A stretch of 64,000 nt of DNA, taken from positions 106,042,258 through 106,106,257 of the forward strand of contig CM035433.1 in assembly GCA_020310875.1 (NCBI GenBank), in the 5' to 3' direction. Below, in pieces: positions 34,617-47,657 of the stretch (the first letter of the stretch is position 1; every line of letters begins with the position of its first letter). The notes under the pieces were generated by a model. That model did no database searches. It was not told the DNA's origin and saw only the letters and a program-made list of their open reading frames with translations. Both the position numbers and the translations under genes were made by a program. The stretch comes from Ceratopteris richardii (Eukaryota > Streptophyta > Polypodiopsida > Polypodiales > Pteridaceae).

Positions 34617-35160
34617 GCTCTAATACCACTTGTTGGAGAATTCCTCTCCTATTTGCAGCGAAAATTGTAGAAGACCTTCTCAGGATCAAGACTTTTGCCA
34701 ACAGCTGAACCTTCAAATGAAAACTGGTACCAACTAAAAAATGCAATGAACTTGAACCTTTGGTCACTCAAACTAAACACTTAGAGCTTTCAAATGAGCT
34801 ATCAAACACTCAATTTGGAGTAGGTTTGGGTTGGCAACTCTTTGCCTCAAAATAGGCTACCTATCCACTTAGTTAAGCTGAAAACTGGACTTCACTAAAA
34901 AACTTAATAACTCATAGAGCATAAAGAATTTGATAAAACTGTTCTAGACAAAGGAAGTACTCTAGATAAGCTTTCAATGAATGTTTAAACTCTAAAATTG
35001 GATACATATATTTAGAGATATGACTCTCACAAGTAGACTACCCAAAAATTGGTATGTAGCTGGACATAGTCTATGAGAGTGAAGAGAACGAAATGAATCA
35101 AACCAAATGAACTAGCTACAAGGGAACTTCCACGCCTTCTTCCTTTGTTCTTGCGTGTCC
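34617..35160 (-). repeat. 5' LTR of copia C (truncated) and primer site
   Basis: On the minus strand the LTR end CTCCAACA (34631) is followed by the primer site TGGTATTAGAGC (34628-34617). Homology to the 3' LTR runs from 34631 to about 35160; the outer ~260 bp of the LTR are missing and P1 RT sequence begins at once. This marks a deletion that removed the LTR start together with neighbouring P1 sequence. Confidence 0.85.
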
Positions 35161-36158
35161 ATGTTAAGCATGTTAATGATGTACTTCTGATCATTGTGTT
35201 TTATGTTGATGACATGCTGCTCACTGGTCCTCATGAGAGGCATATTGCTGCTTTTAAGGCTGATTTACATGCCTCATTTGAGATGTCTGATTTGGGGCAT
35301 TTGCATCACTATTTGGGCATTCATTTTATGCACGTTGATGGTGGAATAGCTTTGTGTCAAATGAAATATATTGACACATTATTGCAGCATTTTGGCCTTG
35401 AAGATTGTAAGCCTATTGCCACTCCTATGGAGACAGATTTATGATTGAGTCTTCATGATGCTGGAGATGCATTTGATGTTGTTCTCTATCAACAAGTTGT
35501 TGGATGCTTGATTTACTTATGCATTACTCGGCCAGATATTCAGTTTGTTGTCTCACAGATGAGCAAGTTTATGCATTGCCCAGGTGTCAAGCATTGGCAG
35601 GTGGTTAAGCGCATCTTTTGCTACTTGAGTGGTACTTGGCTGCTTGGATTGTTTTATCCCAAGGGGGGATCACTACCGCCAGATTTGCATGCCTTTTCTG
35701 ACTCTGATTGAGTTGGTTGCTATGACACTCGTGTGTCCACTAGTGGTTTTTGCTTCATGCTTGGTAGCTCATGCATATCTTGGCTGAGCAAGAAGAATCC
35801 TACTGTGGCCACTTCCAATTGTGAGGTTGAGTATAGGGTAGCTTTCACAGCAATTGTTGAGTATGTGTGGCTCAGACACCTTATGGATTATTTGGGTGTT
35901 GGTTAGTCTTCTGCCACCACCATCTTCACTAACAGTCAGAGCACATTGGCAGTTATGAGGAACCCTGTGTTCCATGCTCCCACGAAGCACATTGAGGTGC
36001 ATTATCATTATGTCAGGGAGAGGTTCTCTGCTGGGGAGATCAGCTTGGCATACATGCCCACACAGGAGAACATTGCAGACCTTTTCACAAAGGCTCTGCC
36101 TAGGGAGAAGTTTGAAGCTTTCCGCAAAGCTTTGGGCATACTTCCTTTTGTGGAGTGA
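35161..36158 (+). pseudogene. P1 reverse transcriptase end and RNase H
   Basis: The reading starts inside RT (VKHVNDVLLIIVFYVDDMLL) with the catalytic VDD intact, passes GHLHHYLGI, YQQVVGCLIYLCITRPDIQF and RIFCYLSGTWLLGLFYP, then RNase H (FSDSD) with frameshifts, and ends KALPREKFEAFRKALGILPF. The RT N-terminal half is missing because of the deletion at 35160. TGA codons at 35442-35444 and 35709-35711 break the frame. Confidence 0.88.
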
Positions 36159-36231
36159 TTTCCACACATCTTGGAACTTCCTTATACATGAGTGTCAGCT
36201 CCTTGTTCACCGCATCACTCCCTGGGGGGTT

Positions 36232-36465
36232 TGTTGATATATTTAGGTTGTGATGTGTGTGAACACTCTAGGACTGTCAGGGCACTTTTTTCCCTCTTCA
36301 GGAGGTTCTTTTCCCCCCGCTTGTATATATGCCTATTGCCCTAATGGGATACTTATCCTTGTACATTCTAGTGGTAATACATTTAGTATTGTGTGTTGTG
36401 CTCCAAGCTTCTTCTTCTTCTTCCTTGTGTTGTTCGTGTGCTTCCATAGACGTCTAACTCCAACA
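36232..36465 (+). repeat. 3' LTR of copia P1
   Basis: TGTTGATATATTTAGG to CTCCAACA, 234 bp, preceded by the purine tract CTGGGGGGTT (36222-36231) and followed by GGTAT, the right target duplication of P1. Confidence 0.9.
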
Positions 36466-36470
36466 GGTAT

Positions 36471-36930
36471 TCGACAATAGATGGAGGGTGAAAAGTCAAA
36501 CTCTAATTTTTGAAATTAGGTGTAGAAAGCACTTTTAATGCGTGAAAATTAGTTTTTTAATAAAAAACAATATATCATATGTTATTCAACTAAATATATG
36601 GAAAGCAATTAAAAAAAACCTAAAGTTTGGGTTTTCATAATGTTTAGAATTAGGGTTTCAAAAAATTAAATAACCCTACCTTTGAGTTTTTTAAGATTTG
36701 AAAAAACATGTTTTATCTAGTCTATATGAAGACATAACATTGGGTAGTTGTTCCAATAACTTTTGGAGTGATATTGGAGATCTTGTGGAGAAGAAGGAAG
36801 TTCGTTCAACTTGGAGAGGTGGAATTGTGTTTTCTTCATCATCTACCAAATGTATAATAACTTGGAGCTTATCTATTTGGAGGAGATCATCTTCAACTTT
36901 GAAGATCATAGAGCTAGTGGTAGCTTGTGT
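36471..36930 (+). repeat. right arm of the large inverted repeat
   Basis: Reverse-complementary to 22200-22748. An open frame of 79 codons (36698-36937) overlaps the best-conserved part, and the matching frame in the left arm is 22447-22112. The readings agree only partly, so I do not call a gene. Confidence 0.72.
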
Positions 36931-38572
36931 TTGTTGAAAACCCTTTACATTGTCTTATAAAATCATGTACTTCATATTGGAATTAATGTCAAATGTGGAG
37001 CAGGGCTCCTTTTCTCTCTCTCATTTCTTGTCTATTCTTTATTATGTCCCTATTTTCTCTATGCCTCTATTATTTGTGGGTCTAAAGACCAACAAGATTC
37101 ACCACAAGAGCTATAAATATGATATGCATTTGTATTTTGTAGACTCTATAGAGTTGGGAAGAGTCTTCCTTCAAAAACCCGCAAAGAAAGAGCTAATTTT
37201 TAGTAGATTCTCTTATATTTTAAGTGTTTTCTAAATAAAAAAGGAGTGATCTTTAGGGAACCACTATAAAAAGACCAAGATCCTAATTTTTAAGGACTTT
37301 TTTCTAGTGTGAATAAAAGAGCTCTTCTTCTTGAAAAATTCATGCACGAGCTTTCATGGCTTCTTTATGATCCATTAATGCATGTTTTCTTATGTGTAAT
37401 GCTAGCTACTTGCTTCAATATGTATGTAATACCTTGAACCTAAGTGTTTTTGGTTTTATCTTGTGATTTCAAGTTGTTTTGTGCTAAAATGTAATGCCCA
37501 CTGATAGGTCATAGCTATTTTTGGCCCTATAAAAAGTTGTAGAAAGATTTTTTTTTGGTGTGCTTCTTGTTAGCTTTGAAACAAACCATTATATGCTCAA
37601 TTTGCCCAAGTAACAAGAGAGATAGGGCCATTTTTTTTACTAGTTGTCTTCTTTTGATAATTTGTGTGAGCTCGACCTTGAAGATTAAGATGATGACAAT
37701 GGTGAAGCTTTGATCATCGATTACCCTAGATTTGATCATGATCATGGTGAATTTGATCATGATCATGGTGGTTTGATCATGATTGTGTGGATTTTAATTG
37801 TCATAGATTTTATCGATGTTGATCTTGAAATTGTGCTTGATAAGATTTCCAAGGATTTTTGGAATAATTTGATTGGGGTTGATCTTTCTCTTTTGATTGG
37901 GGTAGTCTTTATTGAGGATGATCACTTTTTTGATTGAGGGTGATGATTTTTTTAATCACCCTAGAAACAATTTTCTTATCTTGCTTGATCATTTATTACA
38001 CAATCTTGAGTGTTCATATTTGGATGATTAGGGAAGTTGGTAGGTGAACAAAAGGGAGCTTGATGAGAGATTTATCTATCCTATTTACTTACTACCTCTA
38101 AATGCAAGTATGAAAAAATCATTTTTTGTGGATTCGACAAATTAAAGGTGCATAAGCACACCATGTACTACACTTCAACAAAAGACCTTTCCTCATATAA
38201 CTAAAAGTTGTCCACGAATAAAGTGGTAATGTAGTATATCTGCAACACTCATGCACAATACATGCATCAATGTGATTTGTAACTCTTATGGAGATGTACT
38301 TCCACTTCGATGGAATGCGGTCCATCACAATATGGGTGACCAACAAGATGAGACTCATCTAGCAATTGAGAAAGTGGAAAAGAAGACTGGATGAATGAAG
38401 ATACTATGGAAGCTAGACTAGTATTGGGAAACGATAAAAAGCAAGAATTAAAGATTCTTGGAACAAAAGCTGAGAGGATGCATATAAATGATTAACACAA
38501 AGGGCCACAACCATAAAGGGATTTATGATCAAGGGTTAATGGAACCAAAAGGACCCTCGCACATGTATCTTA
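36931..38572. other. no gene seen; short GATCATGATCATGG repeats
   Basis: AT-rich DNA with no convincing coding frame. A stretch at 37731-37780 repeats GATCATGATCATGGTG. A TATA-like CACTATAAAAAG occurs near 37262 without a following gene that I can identify. Confidence 0.5.
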
Positions 38573-38878
38573 TGTTACACTTATGTGTTCCTCGAGTAGC
38601 TTTGATGTGAACCTTTTCCCTATACATGGGCACTTTTTACTCTAGTGTTGGCTAGAGGTTTTTTCCCCATGTTACCACATACTTGATACTCTCATATGTG
38701 GTGGTACTTTGTACTTAGGGATATTATTCAGCTCTTACTTCAGTTCATTTTTATCATCAATAGAGAGAGCTATTCCAGCCATCGTCTTCTCTGTGTGTCT
38801 TGCTGCATTTGTGCTCCTTGTGTGTGCTTCTTGTGTGTCTCTCGCACTTCTACACACATCCAACAGTGGTATCATAGC
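38573..38878 (+). repeat. 5' LTR and primer site of copia F
   Basis: It starts TGTTACACTTATG and ends CATCCAACA at 38865, 293 bp, followed after one base by the primer site TGGTATCATAGC (38867-38878). The ...GGCACTTTTT...AGAGGTTTTTTCCCC phrase in its first half is shared with the copia B LTR. Confidence 0.72.
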
Positions 38879-39118
38879 AGGTTCGACTTCTTCTCAAGTT
38901 TTGGTTTTTTGCGTTGCGGCGCGCGCGCACTCATAGGACTGTGAATTTCAATAGCCAAGAAAAATTTCCACTAGGTGCACTTGGGTTTTACCCCCATTTC
39001 GAAGCCATTCGTGCAATCAGAATTGCCATCAGAGTGACGGTTTGTGAGCTAAAATTTCAGCATTCATTTGAGCCTTCGTCAAAGTGAAGATTTTGTCACA
39101 TTCTTGTTCTTTTGTGAA

Positions 39119-39528
39119 ATGGTGGGCAACAATGACTTGTTTGGCATGCTTCAACCTGAAGATAAGCTTGATGGGAACAACTATCCGATGTGGTCTTACA
39201 TGATGAAGCATTTTCTTGTTTCTAAAAAACTTTGGAACATAGTGGCAGATGTAGATCGAAGACCGACAAATGCTTTTACTTCACAATCTACTGTCACAGA
39301 TGGAGCTTCTTTTTCGAGTACAATGGTTTCTCCTTCTCCACCTACACAGGAGCAGCTTAGATTGGATGGAAAAGATGCTCAACCTCATGCTTTGATTGCA
39401 CTTTCTGTGAAGCATCACACATTCGGCCATGTTCTACATCGAGACATGCATGGGACACTCTTACTTCTTTGTATGTTGTGCGTAATGAAGCACGTGTTGC
39501 ATACTTGAGGAACCACAAGAAAAAATAA
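39119..39528 (+). pseudogene. copia F gag, N-terminal part
   Basis: Starting at ATG 39119 it reads MVGNNDLFGMLQPEDKLDG, then NNYPMWSYMMKHFLVSKKLW and, after a variable stretch, DAQPHALIALSVKHH. These align block by block with the copia B Gag. A frameshift occurs near 39420; in the shifted frame the ARVAYLR block is readable. The reading then ends at the inserted LTR element. Confidence 0.82.
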
Positions 39529-39533
39529 CTAAT

Positions 39534-39772
39534 TTTTACGAGTGCTTATCCGTCTTTTTGCCATCGCGCGAGCGTTTGTTGCTTCACACACAAAGAATTC
39601 GTGAGTTCTCCACCCAACCACGTCCGAGACAACTTTTCTAATAACTCACTTATGAGAATCCACTCATAAGCTCTCTCTCTAGTATTATATAAAATGCATC
39701 TATCTGATGCCATGTGGCAAAACATGCCACCTCATCTTAGAGGTGTTCCCATGAAACACCCATGATATGACA
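39534..39772 (-). repeat. 3' LTR of the ORF-less element
   Basis: On the minus strand it begins TGTCATATCATGGGTG and ends CTCGTAAAA. It differs from the other LTR at only a few positions. Confidence 0.88.
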
Positions 39773-39785
39773 TTTTCTTCCCCTT
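39773..39785 (-). other. polypurine tract of the ORF-less element
   Basis: The minus strand reads AAGGGGAAGAAAA directly before the LTR start. Confidence 0.8.
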
Positions 39786-42700
39786 GAAAACATTTTCGTC
39801 CTCGAAAATGTAGATGAAATGTCCGTAATGGAAGAAGAAAGTGCTCGGACTCCCTTGAACCCCATGTACTCTATGTACATGGTCATCTTTGTGTGTTGTT
39901 TCCCCATATCCTTCCCCTTAAGAAGTCTCATATGAGATCATCTCAAAGTGGGAAACCATCTGAGTGTACTATCTCCCATGTACACTCCACCTCCAAACTA
40001 TCACTCCCATAACATACAACATCATCCAAATGACCTAAGTCCATATGATGTAGCGTCTATGGATTCATAATATAAAAAGCAAGTGTAAGATGCCAAGCTT
40101 ATAGGCTTGACCATATCATAATGGAGATAATAAACTATATAATCCTATAAAATATAGAACAAAGTTTCGTAACAAGTGACTCCAAACCCATCTAAGACTA
40201 AATGATAGATTGCCCTCATAACACTCCATGTCTTCCTAACCTTGAGTGTAATCACAAGTAATAGTTTAATCTAAACTACCTTGTGAACTATGCAAATCCA
40301 TCATCCAACTCATATATCTGAGTTTCTTGGTAGTAACATGCAATCTCTACATTTCGCCAACCAAGAAGTCTGTGGTTTGTCATCCTTTGCCATTCGACTA
40401 AGTTTTATTGGAAGAGCATCTATTGGCACTAGTGCAAACTCTAAAATTTCTCTTCCCTGTAGTTTGCCATATGAATGCAGAAAACATTCACTTTGAGATT
40501 CAGATAATTCCTAACTACTCATCCTCCTAACCGATGTTTACTCATCATACTCATGATGTAACACCAACTAAGAGTTTAGTACCCTATTATGTTAGGTATA
40601 TCTCTATCTCCTATAAACCCTAAAGAGAAGAGTCATAACTCCTCCCAGTCTAACTAATGTCAATAACTAGATCATCTCATCTAGTCAAAGACCATCACTG
40701 GAGTAACATAACTACTCCTCTCTAGAGTCTCCATGTGAGACTCAATCTAACCATCATGATCAACTGATCTCCCTATTGTCTTTGATAGAAGAGTGCCACT
40801 TCTATCTAGACAACAAGAATGAGAAAGTGAAAACTCTCTCCATGTATCTCTCTGTACATCCTCTAAGGAAAAGAGCTCTGGTAGTGGAATCCATTCCACT
40901 TACCCTTTTCCTTTGGATGAGACTCCTTTGAATCCATTAGCTCTACTCATCCATAACTGAGAACACATATATAAGCTCTCCATATTTTTCCTCCCAAAAT
41001 AGTGGAGAATCATACTCCCATGTGAAGGAAAAATACATTGAAAAGTAGAGGAAATGAATTCCTTCTGAAATATAGACTAAGAGATGTTTCCTAAACACCT
41101 CATCTCTCTAAAGGAAAACATACTCTATTCTTCTCCTATGAAGAAATCATGTTTTCCTTCCTTCTTTCTCTCTCAAAGAGCAAGAGGTAAAGTGAGACCT
41201 CTAAGCTAAAGTGAGATCCCTCATCGATCTCTAAGCTGATTCCCACTTTCTCCTTTCCTTAAAAGAGAAACTCATGAATTCATTTGCTCCTTTCTTCCAT
41301 GACTGATGCATAATCCCTCATTACATATATTCCTATGAAGATGGAGAACAAATCTCCCCTAATTAATGAAGGTACATGTAGTGAAGAGCGGAGAAAATAA
41401 ATTCCTTATAAGGGTCAAAGCCCTCTACTAAAATGGTCAACAATGATATGACATGATACCATAAACACATGTGTATCCATACTAAAGAACTATCTCTGCC
41501 AACCGTACTCTGTGCATGGATCTATACGATCCAATCAAACTGATGGAATTATCATTCCCGAAAAACTAAAAAATGAGTATGTGATAGCAATGGTGATAAA
41601 ATCACCTATCACATTCTCTACTGGGAGAATAAATCTTCCCTAAACTATGAAGGATAACTCCCAATCCTAAGGAGATGTTTACTAAGAGCTCTCCTCTGAT
41701 CTAGTGAGACATGACGCCATGAATGATGAGTCCTTTTCTCCCTGGCCATAAAAGAAGAGTGCTCAAAGGGAAGTCATTTCCACCATCCCAAACGAGTGAA
41801 AATTTCTTCCAATTCACAATACCATACCTACACTAAACCGAATATATACTCCACGTAATGGAATATGCAAGTGGACTCTAATGAATCCCTAAAATCATAT
41901 GAGTGGACTCAAATGAGTCCCATGTCCTTGAACTAGTATAGTTTGGTTCTAGTCAACAATGTGACAATGGATATCCCCTTCTGTTCCAAACCAACTTGTT
42001 CCTAGGTACCAAGACTAAGCCTAGGTACCTCTCTATAGATCCCAATATACATATATATGTATTGGGTACCCCAACTATTCCTGACTAAGGGATCTATGCT
42101 CTATACCATAGAGCTAGTGCCATGCGTGTGGCCTTCCTAACCATCACTCGAATCACATAAGCACCCGTCGATGCTGTCTCATGAAACCCATCTCCGTGAT
42201 CCCATCTATTTGGTTTCCTTAGTAGTGTAGCAGAAACGCTTCACTACTTGGTCAAGTGATGTGCATGAGTGAAACTAGTCACTCTTTGGGTATTCCTGAT
42301 AATACCCCATAGTCTCCTAATCATACTGTGAGACTCTTGTGAAGATAAATAAATCTTCACTCCTTTGGAGAGTGTCATATATTTATCTCCCGTGCCTATA
42401 TGCAACTTCCTAAAACCTATAGGATTGCTTGTGCACATTTCTAATAGTGAAGGTACATGTCCTTCCCCTTAGCAATCCTATGGTCTAAAATCCATAAGGA
42501 TTATGCATAGGGATCCTGTTTCTAACGAAGTTGCCTTATCTATGATACTATGATGGTACTAAGTCCATCAAATAGATGCTTAGAATCATGCTAACACCTT
42601 AGTGATGTTTGTAGAAAAGGCATGTTACCATGCCATAACATTCTTACCTAAAGGCAAGTGCGTATATAACACCATTCAGCAGGAAAAATTTCGACAGCAT

Positions 42701-44875
42701 TTCCCCAAGAAATGGAATCCCAAAAAAAAAAATTTAACCATAAGCTCAATGGTACACATGCCACCCAACAACATAGGGCTTGACAGGCCCATGGCATGCA
42801 TGCCATAAACTCATATATGGACTCCATAACCTGGAAAACATAAAAACAAATGCTGGCAATAATTCTCTGTGTTGCATAACCATGTACTTTTTGCAATCCT
42901 CTTTCCTGCAAACAATGAAAAAGTGTACTTCTCGCCTGTTGATCCATACTTTAAAAATTTAAACAATGATCAACATTTGATGTCTGCAATCCAATCTATG
43001 CATGTACATACAGAACATGCCATAACATAAAGTAAAATGCCTGAAGCAAAAAGGATATGTCCCTGAATAGTTTTGGTTTTGGAATGGCATGCATCCAATC
43101 CTTCTCAATGAGCTTCGAGACCTCTGCACCTTCCTCCTCAGGTCCTAACATAAGCTTTGAAGTGTCCGAAAACATCGGATCATTCAATCGCCGTCCCAGT
43201 TTGTAAGATATGGCTCCCGGAAGGTAGTCGCCAAAAACTATTCAGACTTTGCAGACCTGTTCAGACCTGCAAAAATACATGTATTTCAAAATTTCTTTTT
43301 CTAAAATTAAACTAGACCTTGTGCCTTCGAAATGAGCCATAGCATGTCCAATTTGGAGTTTTGTAGCCCAAGATATGGCCATTCCAAGCGGGACATGTCA
43401 AACTAGTGGACTGTTGGAGGGGTTGGAAAAAGTGTGAAAATATGATTTTTGGGGTGCCCAAAAGCATTGTTCCATCAAGCAAATCCTAAAATTCTCTCCA
43501 TAACCTCAGGGAGTGATATATGAAATTGCTTGGGCCTATTTTCACCTTTCCAAATCCTCCCTTCGTGCATGCTAATTTGCTCCCCAAAAGAGGCTTACAT
43601 CAAGATTTTTACCTTTATGCGAAACTTAAATGGGAGCTCTTAACAAGCTTCTAATCCACTCGTAATGTGGATTTTTCTTGGATTTTCTCTTCTCCAAGGT
43701 AATTCATATACCATACTTCATGTGTGTATGCACTAATCCATAGGAAGCTTCTTAAATAGTCCCTTTTCTTACTCCAAAATTGGAGTTCGGCTAAAACTAA
43801 CACCTGAATTTTTTTTCAAAAAGTGCGGGAAGGGGGTTTTTGAGGAGGTAAAATTCCTCCTAGATTATGATTTTAATGAATCTAATGATTCCACTATGAA
43901 GTCCATACACCATACTCTCAGAATATATACTTTTTCCCATCCATTCATAGCTATTTCACCTCTTTTTCCCTCCTCCAAAATGGGAATTTCTTAGATTCAG
44001 GTGCTGAAAATTTTTCTCAAACAGTGATGGAAGTGGGTTTTGTGGAGCTTCAAACTCCCATCATACTGAGGTATATTTTAGATTTCTTGATTGTATATGG
44101 AAGTCAATACATTATACTATAGATATGCATGGTTTTTCTTACCATACTAAGAAAAATCCCCTTTCATTTCTCTTTCCCAAAATGGGTACTAGTCAAAAAT
44201 AGCTCTTGAAATTGTTGTGAAAATCATCAACAAGGCTACTTTGAATATGCCTAAAGCTTGTGGTTTCTTTTATTTTGAGGAAATCCTTGACTTAAGATGA
44301 GAGTATAGACCTCATACTCTCCATACATGTGATTTCCCTCCAAGATCTTGGTCGTCAAATCCTTTGTTGTCCTTCTCAAAGAATCGGACCCTCGTCTTTG
44401 TCTTTTAATTCCTAAAAATAACAAAAATGCTCATACCTGTGATTAAGATAAAACTCCATCCTCTTCCATTTGGAACCATGATATCAAAAAGTTCATTGAA
44501 GGGATGCTCTTCGTTCACTGACTCTTCATATGCAACATGTGCATCCCATCTCCATCTCTTTTATCAAGAAAACATGCTTGCCGAGCACCCACTTGTACTT
44601 ATGCAAGTCCGAGTCCTTTGCCCCAATTTGCTTTCCATTTGCTTACACGTCCGTGGGCCTTGAGGCATCAACTCCTCACATTTGGCTGCTTGCATGAACC
44701 CATATGAATGTAACTTCAGCCGCTTACGAACTTCCTTCAATCATAAGTTAAATAACGGTGGCATAGATACAGTCTCATCATAGGGGCGTGGCTCCTTGGC
44801 TACAATGAATGCCTCCCATCCGACATGCCAGAGTTCAATCCCCTTTCCCTGCACATGCGAAAGCGTTCAAAATTG

Positions 44876-44890
44876 TCTGCTCTAACACCA
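44876..44890 (-). other. primer binding site of the ORF-less element
   Basis: The minus strand reads TGGTGTTAGAGCAGA, one base from the LTR end. It is close to the initiator-Met form TGGTATCAGAGC, with two changes. Confidence 0.75.
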
Positions 44891-44891
44891 G

Positions 44892-45130
44892 TTTTATGAG
44901 TGCTTGTCCGTCTTTTTGCCATCGCGCGAGCGTTTGTTGCTTCACAAACAAAGAATTCGTGAGTTCTCCACCCAGCCACGTCCGAGACAACTTTTCTAAT
45001 AACTCACTTATGAGAATCCACTCATAAGCTCTCTCTCTAGTATTATATAAGATGCATCTATCTGATGCCATGTGGCAAAACATGCCACCTCATCTTAGAG
45101 GTGTTCCCATGCAACACCCATGATATGGCA
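44892..45130 (-). repeat. 5' LTR of the ORF-less element
   Basis: 239 bp, matching 39534-39772. It is followed on the right by the target duplication CTAAT and then by a duplication that repeats most of the LTR. Confidence 0.88.
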
Positions 45131-45347
45131 CTAATCTTAAATTTAGTTAATCAATATCAAGATGTATACTTTTCTAATAACTCATTTATGAGAATCCACT
45201 CATAAGCTCTCTCTCTAGTATTATATAAAATGCATCTATCTGATGCCATGTGGCAAAACATGCCACCTCATCTTAGAGGTGTTCCCATGCAACACCCATG
45301 ATATGACACTAATCTTAAATTTAGTTAATCAATATCAAGATGTATAC
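44991..45347 (+). repeat. 178-bp tandem duplication of LTR plus flank
   Basis: The unit runs from CTTTTCTAATAACTCA to GATGTATAC and occurs at 44991-45168 and again at 45169-45347. It contains 140 bp of LTR and about 38 bp of flanking DNA, so it formed after the element inserted. Confidence 0.88.
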
Positions 45348-46289
<942 letters not shown>

Positions 46290-47649
46290 CCCAACTGCTC
46301 TTGGGATAAAAAATACAAAGACTATTTTGCGTTATACCATATTAAAGGATTATCGAAAAATAATCCTCTTAAAACAAATCACCTTATATGTTATAACTGG
46401 CGCTCATGGGTTTCCCAAATTGGAAGAATCTTGACATATTGACCTTGCTGTTTTCCCCGATCCCCGTCTTCCCGAAAGGCTCTAATCTGGTGTGCTCCCT
46501 TTGGAAGAGTTGGAATAAAGTCAAAAGCTTCACAAGAATCAGTGAAGACTGGAAGTGGGCTGCCGGTATCAGACAAAACGACTCTATCTGGTTTCCGATC
46601 CATGGCATCCGGAGTGTGGAACCTTGGAACACTCAAAATGCCAAGAAGCTATGGAACAAAGGCTTCAAAAACTGGAAACATCTCTGGAAACAAGACACCA
46701 ACCGCTGGATCAACTTTGATGATATTGACCCTAGCATCAACATTTCGCACGAAGAATGGAACACTTTGCAAAGCAGATGTCTCGCCTGGGACCGACACAA
46801 AGCTCGCCTTCTCATGGGACACGACATGTCGAGCTCGCTTGCTCTCAAATGGCACAATAGGAATAGCCTATCAAAAATCCCGAACATCAAAGAAACGATC
46901 GACTATCAGGTTAACCTCAACAAAAAGTGGTGCCTATCATGGACGCGGCTTCGGTGGGACATGAAGTTCATGGCTATCTGGCACCCCCTCATAGAAATCA
47001 AAAAGTCTGTCCTCTTATGGCAAATTCTTCATCATGGAATCTGGACCAACCTTAAGGCCAACAAAATTTGTGGGAGCCCTCCCTGGTGAAAACGCTGCTA
47101 CCGGTCTATCGAAGATGTATCACACATCTTCTTTACCTGCCCCAACTCCAACAGACTCTGGCAGGTGGTTGGAAAGAGAATTGGACTTCAAAAACATCTC
47201 AGTTGGCAGCAAGCCCTGCTGGGAGAAGCGATCGGTTGCTCCGCGACTCTCTGGAACGCCATCAGAGGGGAGGTTCTATGGAAAATCTAGCGGGAAAGAT
47301 GTGCTTTCAACTTCGGTGACTCCCCCAAGGAGTGGTCAATTGAGAAATCGCTGTTCCTCCTTGGCAAAAGGATTGTCAACTGTAAAAAATCCCCCCCCCT
47401 TTAGGCATCATCAAGTACTCCTTTTGATCGATAACAAGCTTAAACCCAAGTGGGCCCCACATGAGGGTGATGAGAGGGTAATTAACTTTCTTTGTAATGT
47501 CATCTAAGCTCTGCAAAAGCTTCCCCTGCTTTGTGGGATTTGGGGGGTCCCGTGGGCACTAGTCCCCTTCTCTTGTACTTTTCTTTATTTAATTCAAGTC
47601 CAGGAGAGTAGGCTAATGCCGAACTTCCTTTATATTAAAAAAAAAAAAC
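46290..47649 (+). mobile_element. LINE (non-LTR) 3' end, 5'-truncated
   Basis: The reading carries the end of a plant L1-type ORF2, followed by a ~150-bp untranslated tail and a run of A at 47638-47648. Truncation at the 5' side and a terminal poly(A) are typical of LINE insertion. No target duplication could be matched. Confidence 0.78.
46406..47400 (+). pseudogene. LINE ORF2 C-terminus with zf-RVT domain
   Basis: The first 227 codons include KKWCLSWTRLRWDMKF and SVLLWQILHHGIWTNLKANK. They then reach, after a TGA at about 47087, CYRSIEDVSHIFFTCPNSNR in the same frame. The Trp/His/Cys pattern is that of the zf-RVT domain found after RT in plant LINEs. A later part (LWNAIRGEVLWKI then RERCAFNFGD) matches the usual tail, with a TAG in the middle. 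The endonuclease and RT are absent. Confidence 0.8.
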
Positions 47650-47657
47650 TGTGCAAG

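Larger units (their letters stand above)
23021..36465 (+). mobile_element. nested and inverted copia complex, host element P1
   Basis: Plus-oriented copia B LTRs lie at 23021-23250 and 36232-36465, flanked by the same five bases GGTAT (23016-23020 and 36466-36470). This marks one insertion event. The interior contains a second copia B (Q, TTAAC duplication) and a different copia (C). The interval about 27985-34210 has been inverted after these insertions. The parts of P1 are gag (23606-24579, plus), protease to integrase (33320-32037, now minus) and RT to RNase H (35161-36158, plus). Confidence 0.85.
38573..39528 (+). mobile_element. copia F, 5' end only
   Basis: LTR, primer site and the first part of gag are present in order. 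The gag resembles the copia B family at moderate similarity, so F is a sister lineage. It is interrupted at 39529 by the LTR element at 39534, and its continuation is not recognisable on the other side (after 45135). Confidence 0.75.
39534..45130 (-). mobile_element. ORF-less LTR retrotransposon, structurally complete
   Basis: Two 239-bp direct repeats at 39534-39772 and 44892-45130 are flanked by the same five bases CTAAT (39529-39533 and 45131-45135). The minus strand has a primer site TGGTGTTAGAGCAGA just inside the right LTR and a purine tract AAGGGGAAGAAAA just inside the left one. The element is therefore oriented minus. The 5.1-kb interior has no frame longer than about 100 codons and nothing resembling gag or pol. 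It would depend on proteins from another element. Confidence 0.88.

Noticed and set aside
36950..37234. 94-codon frame after the right inverted arm
   Set aside because: Low-complexity hydrophobic reading, no family match, no paired frame on the other arm.
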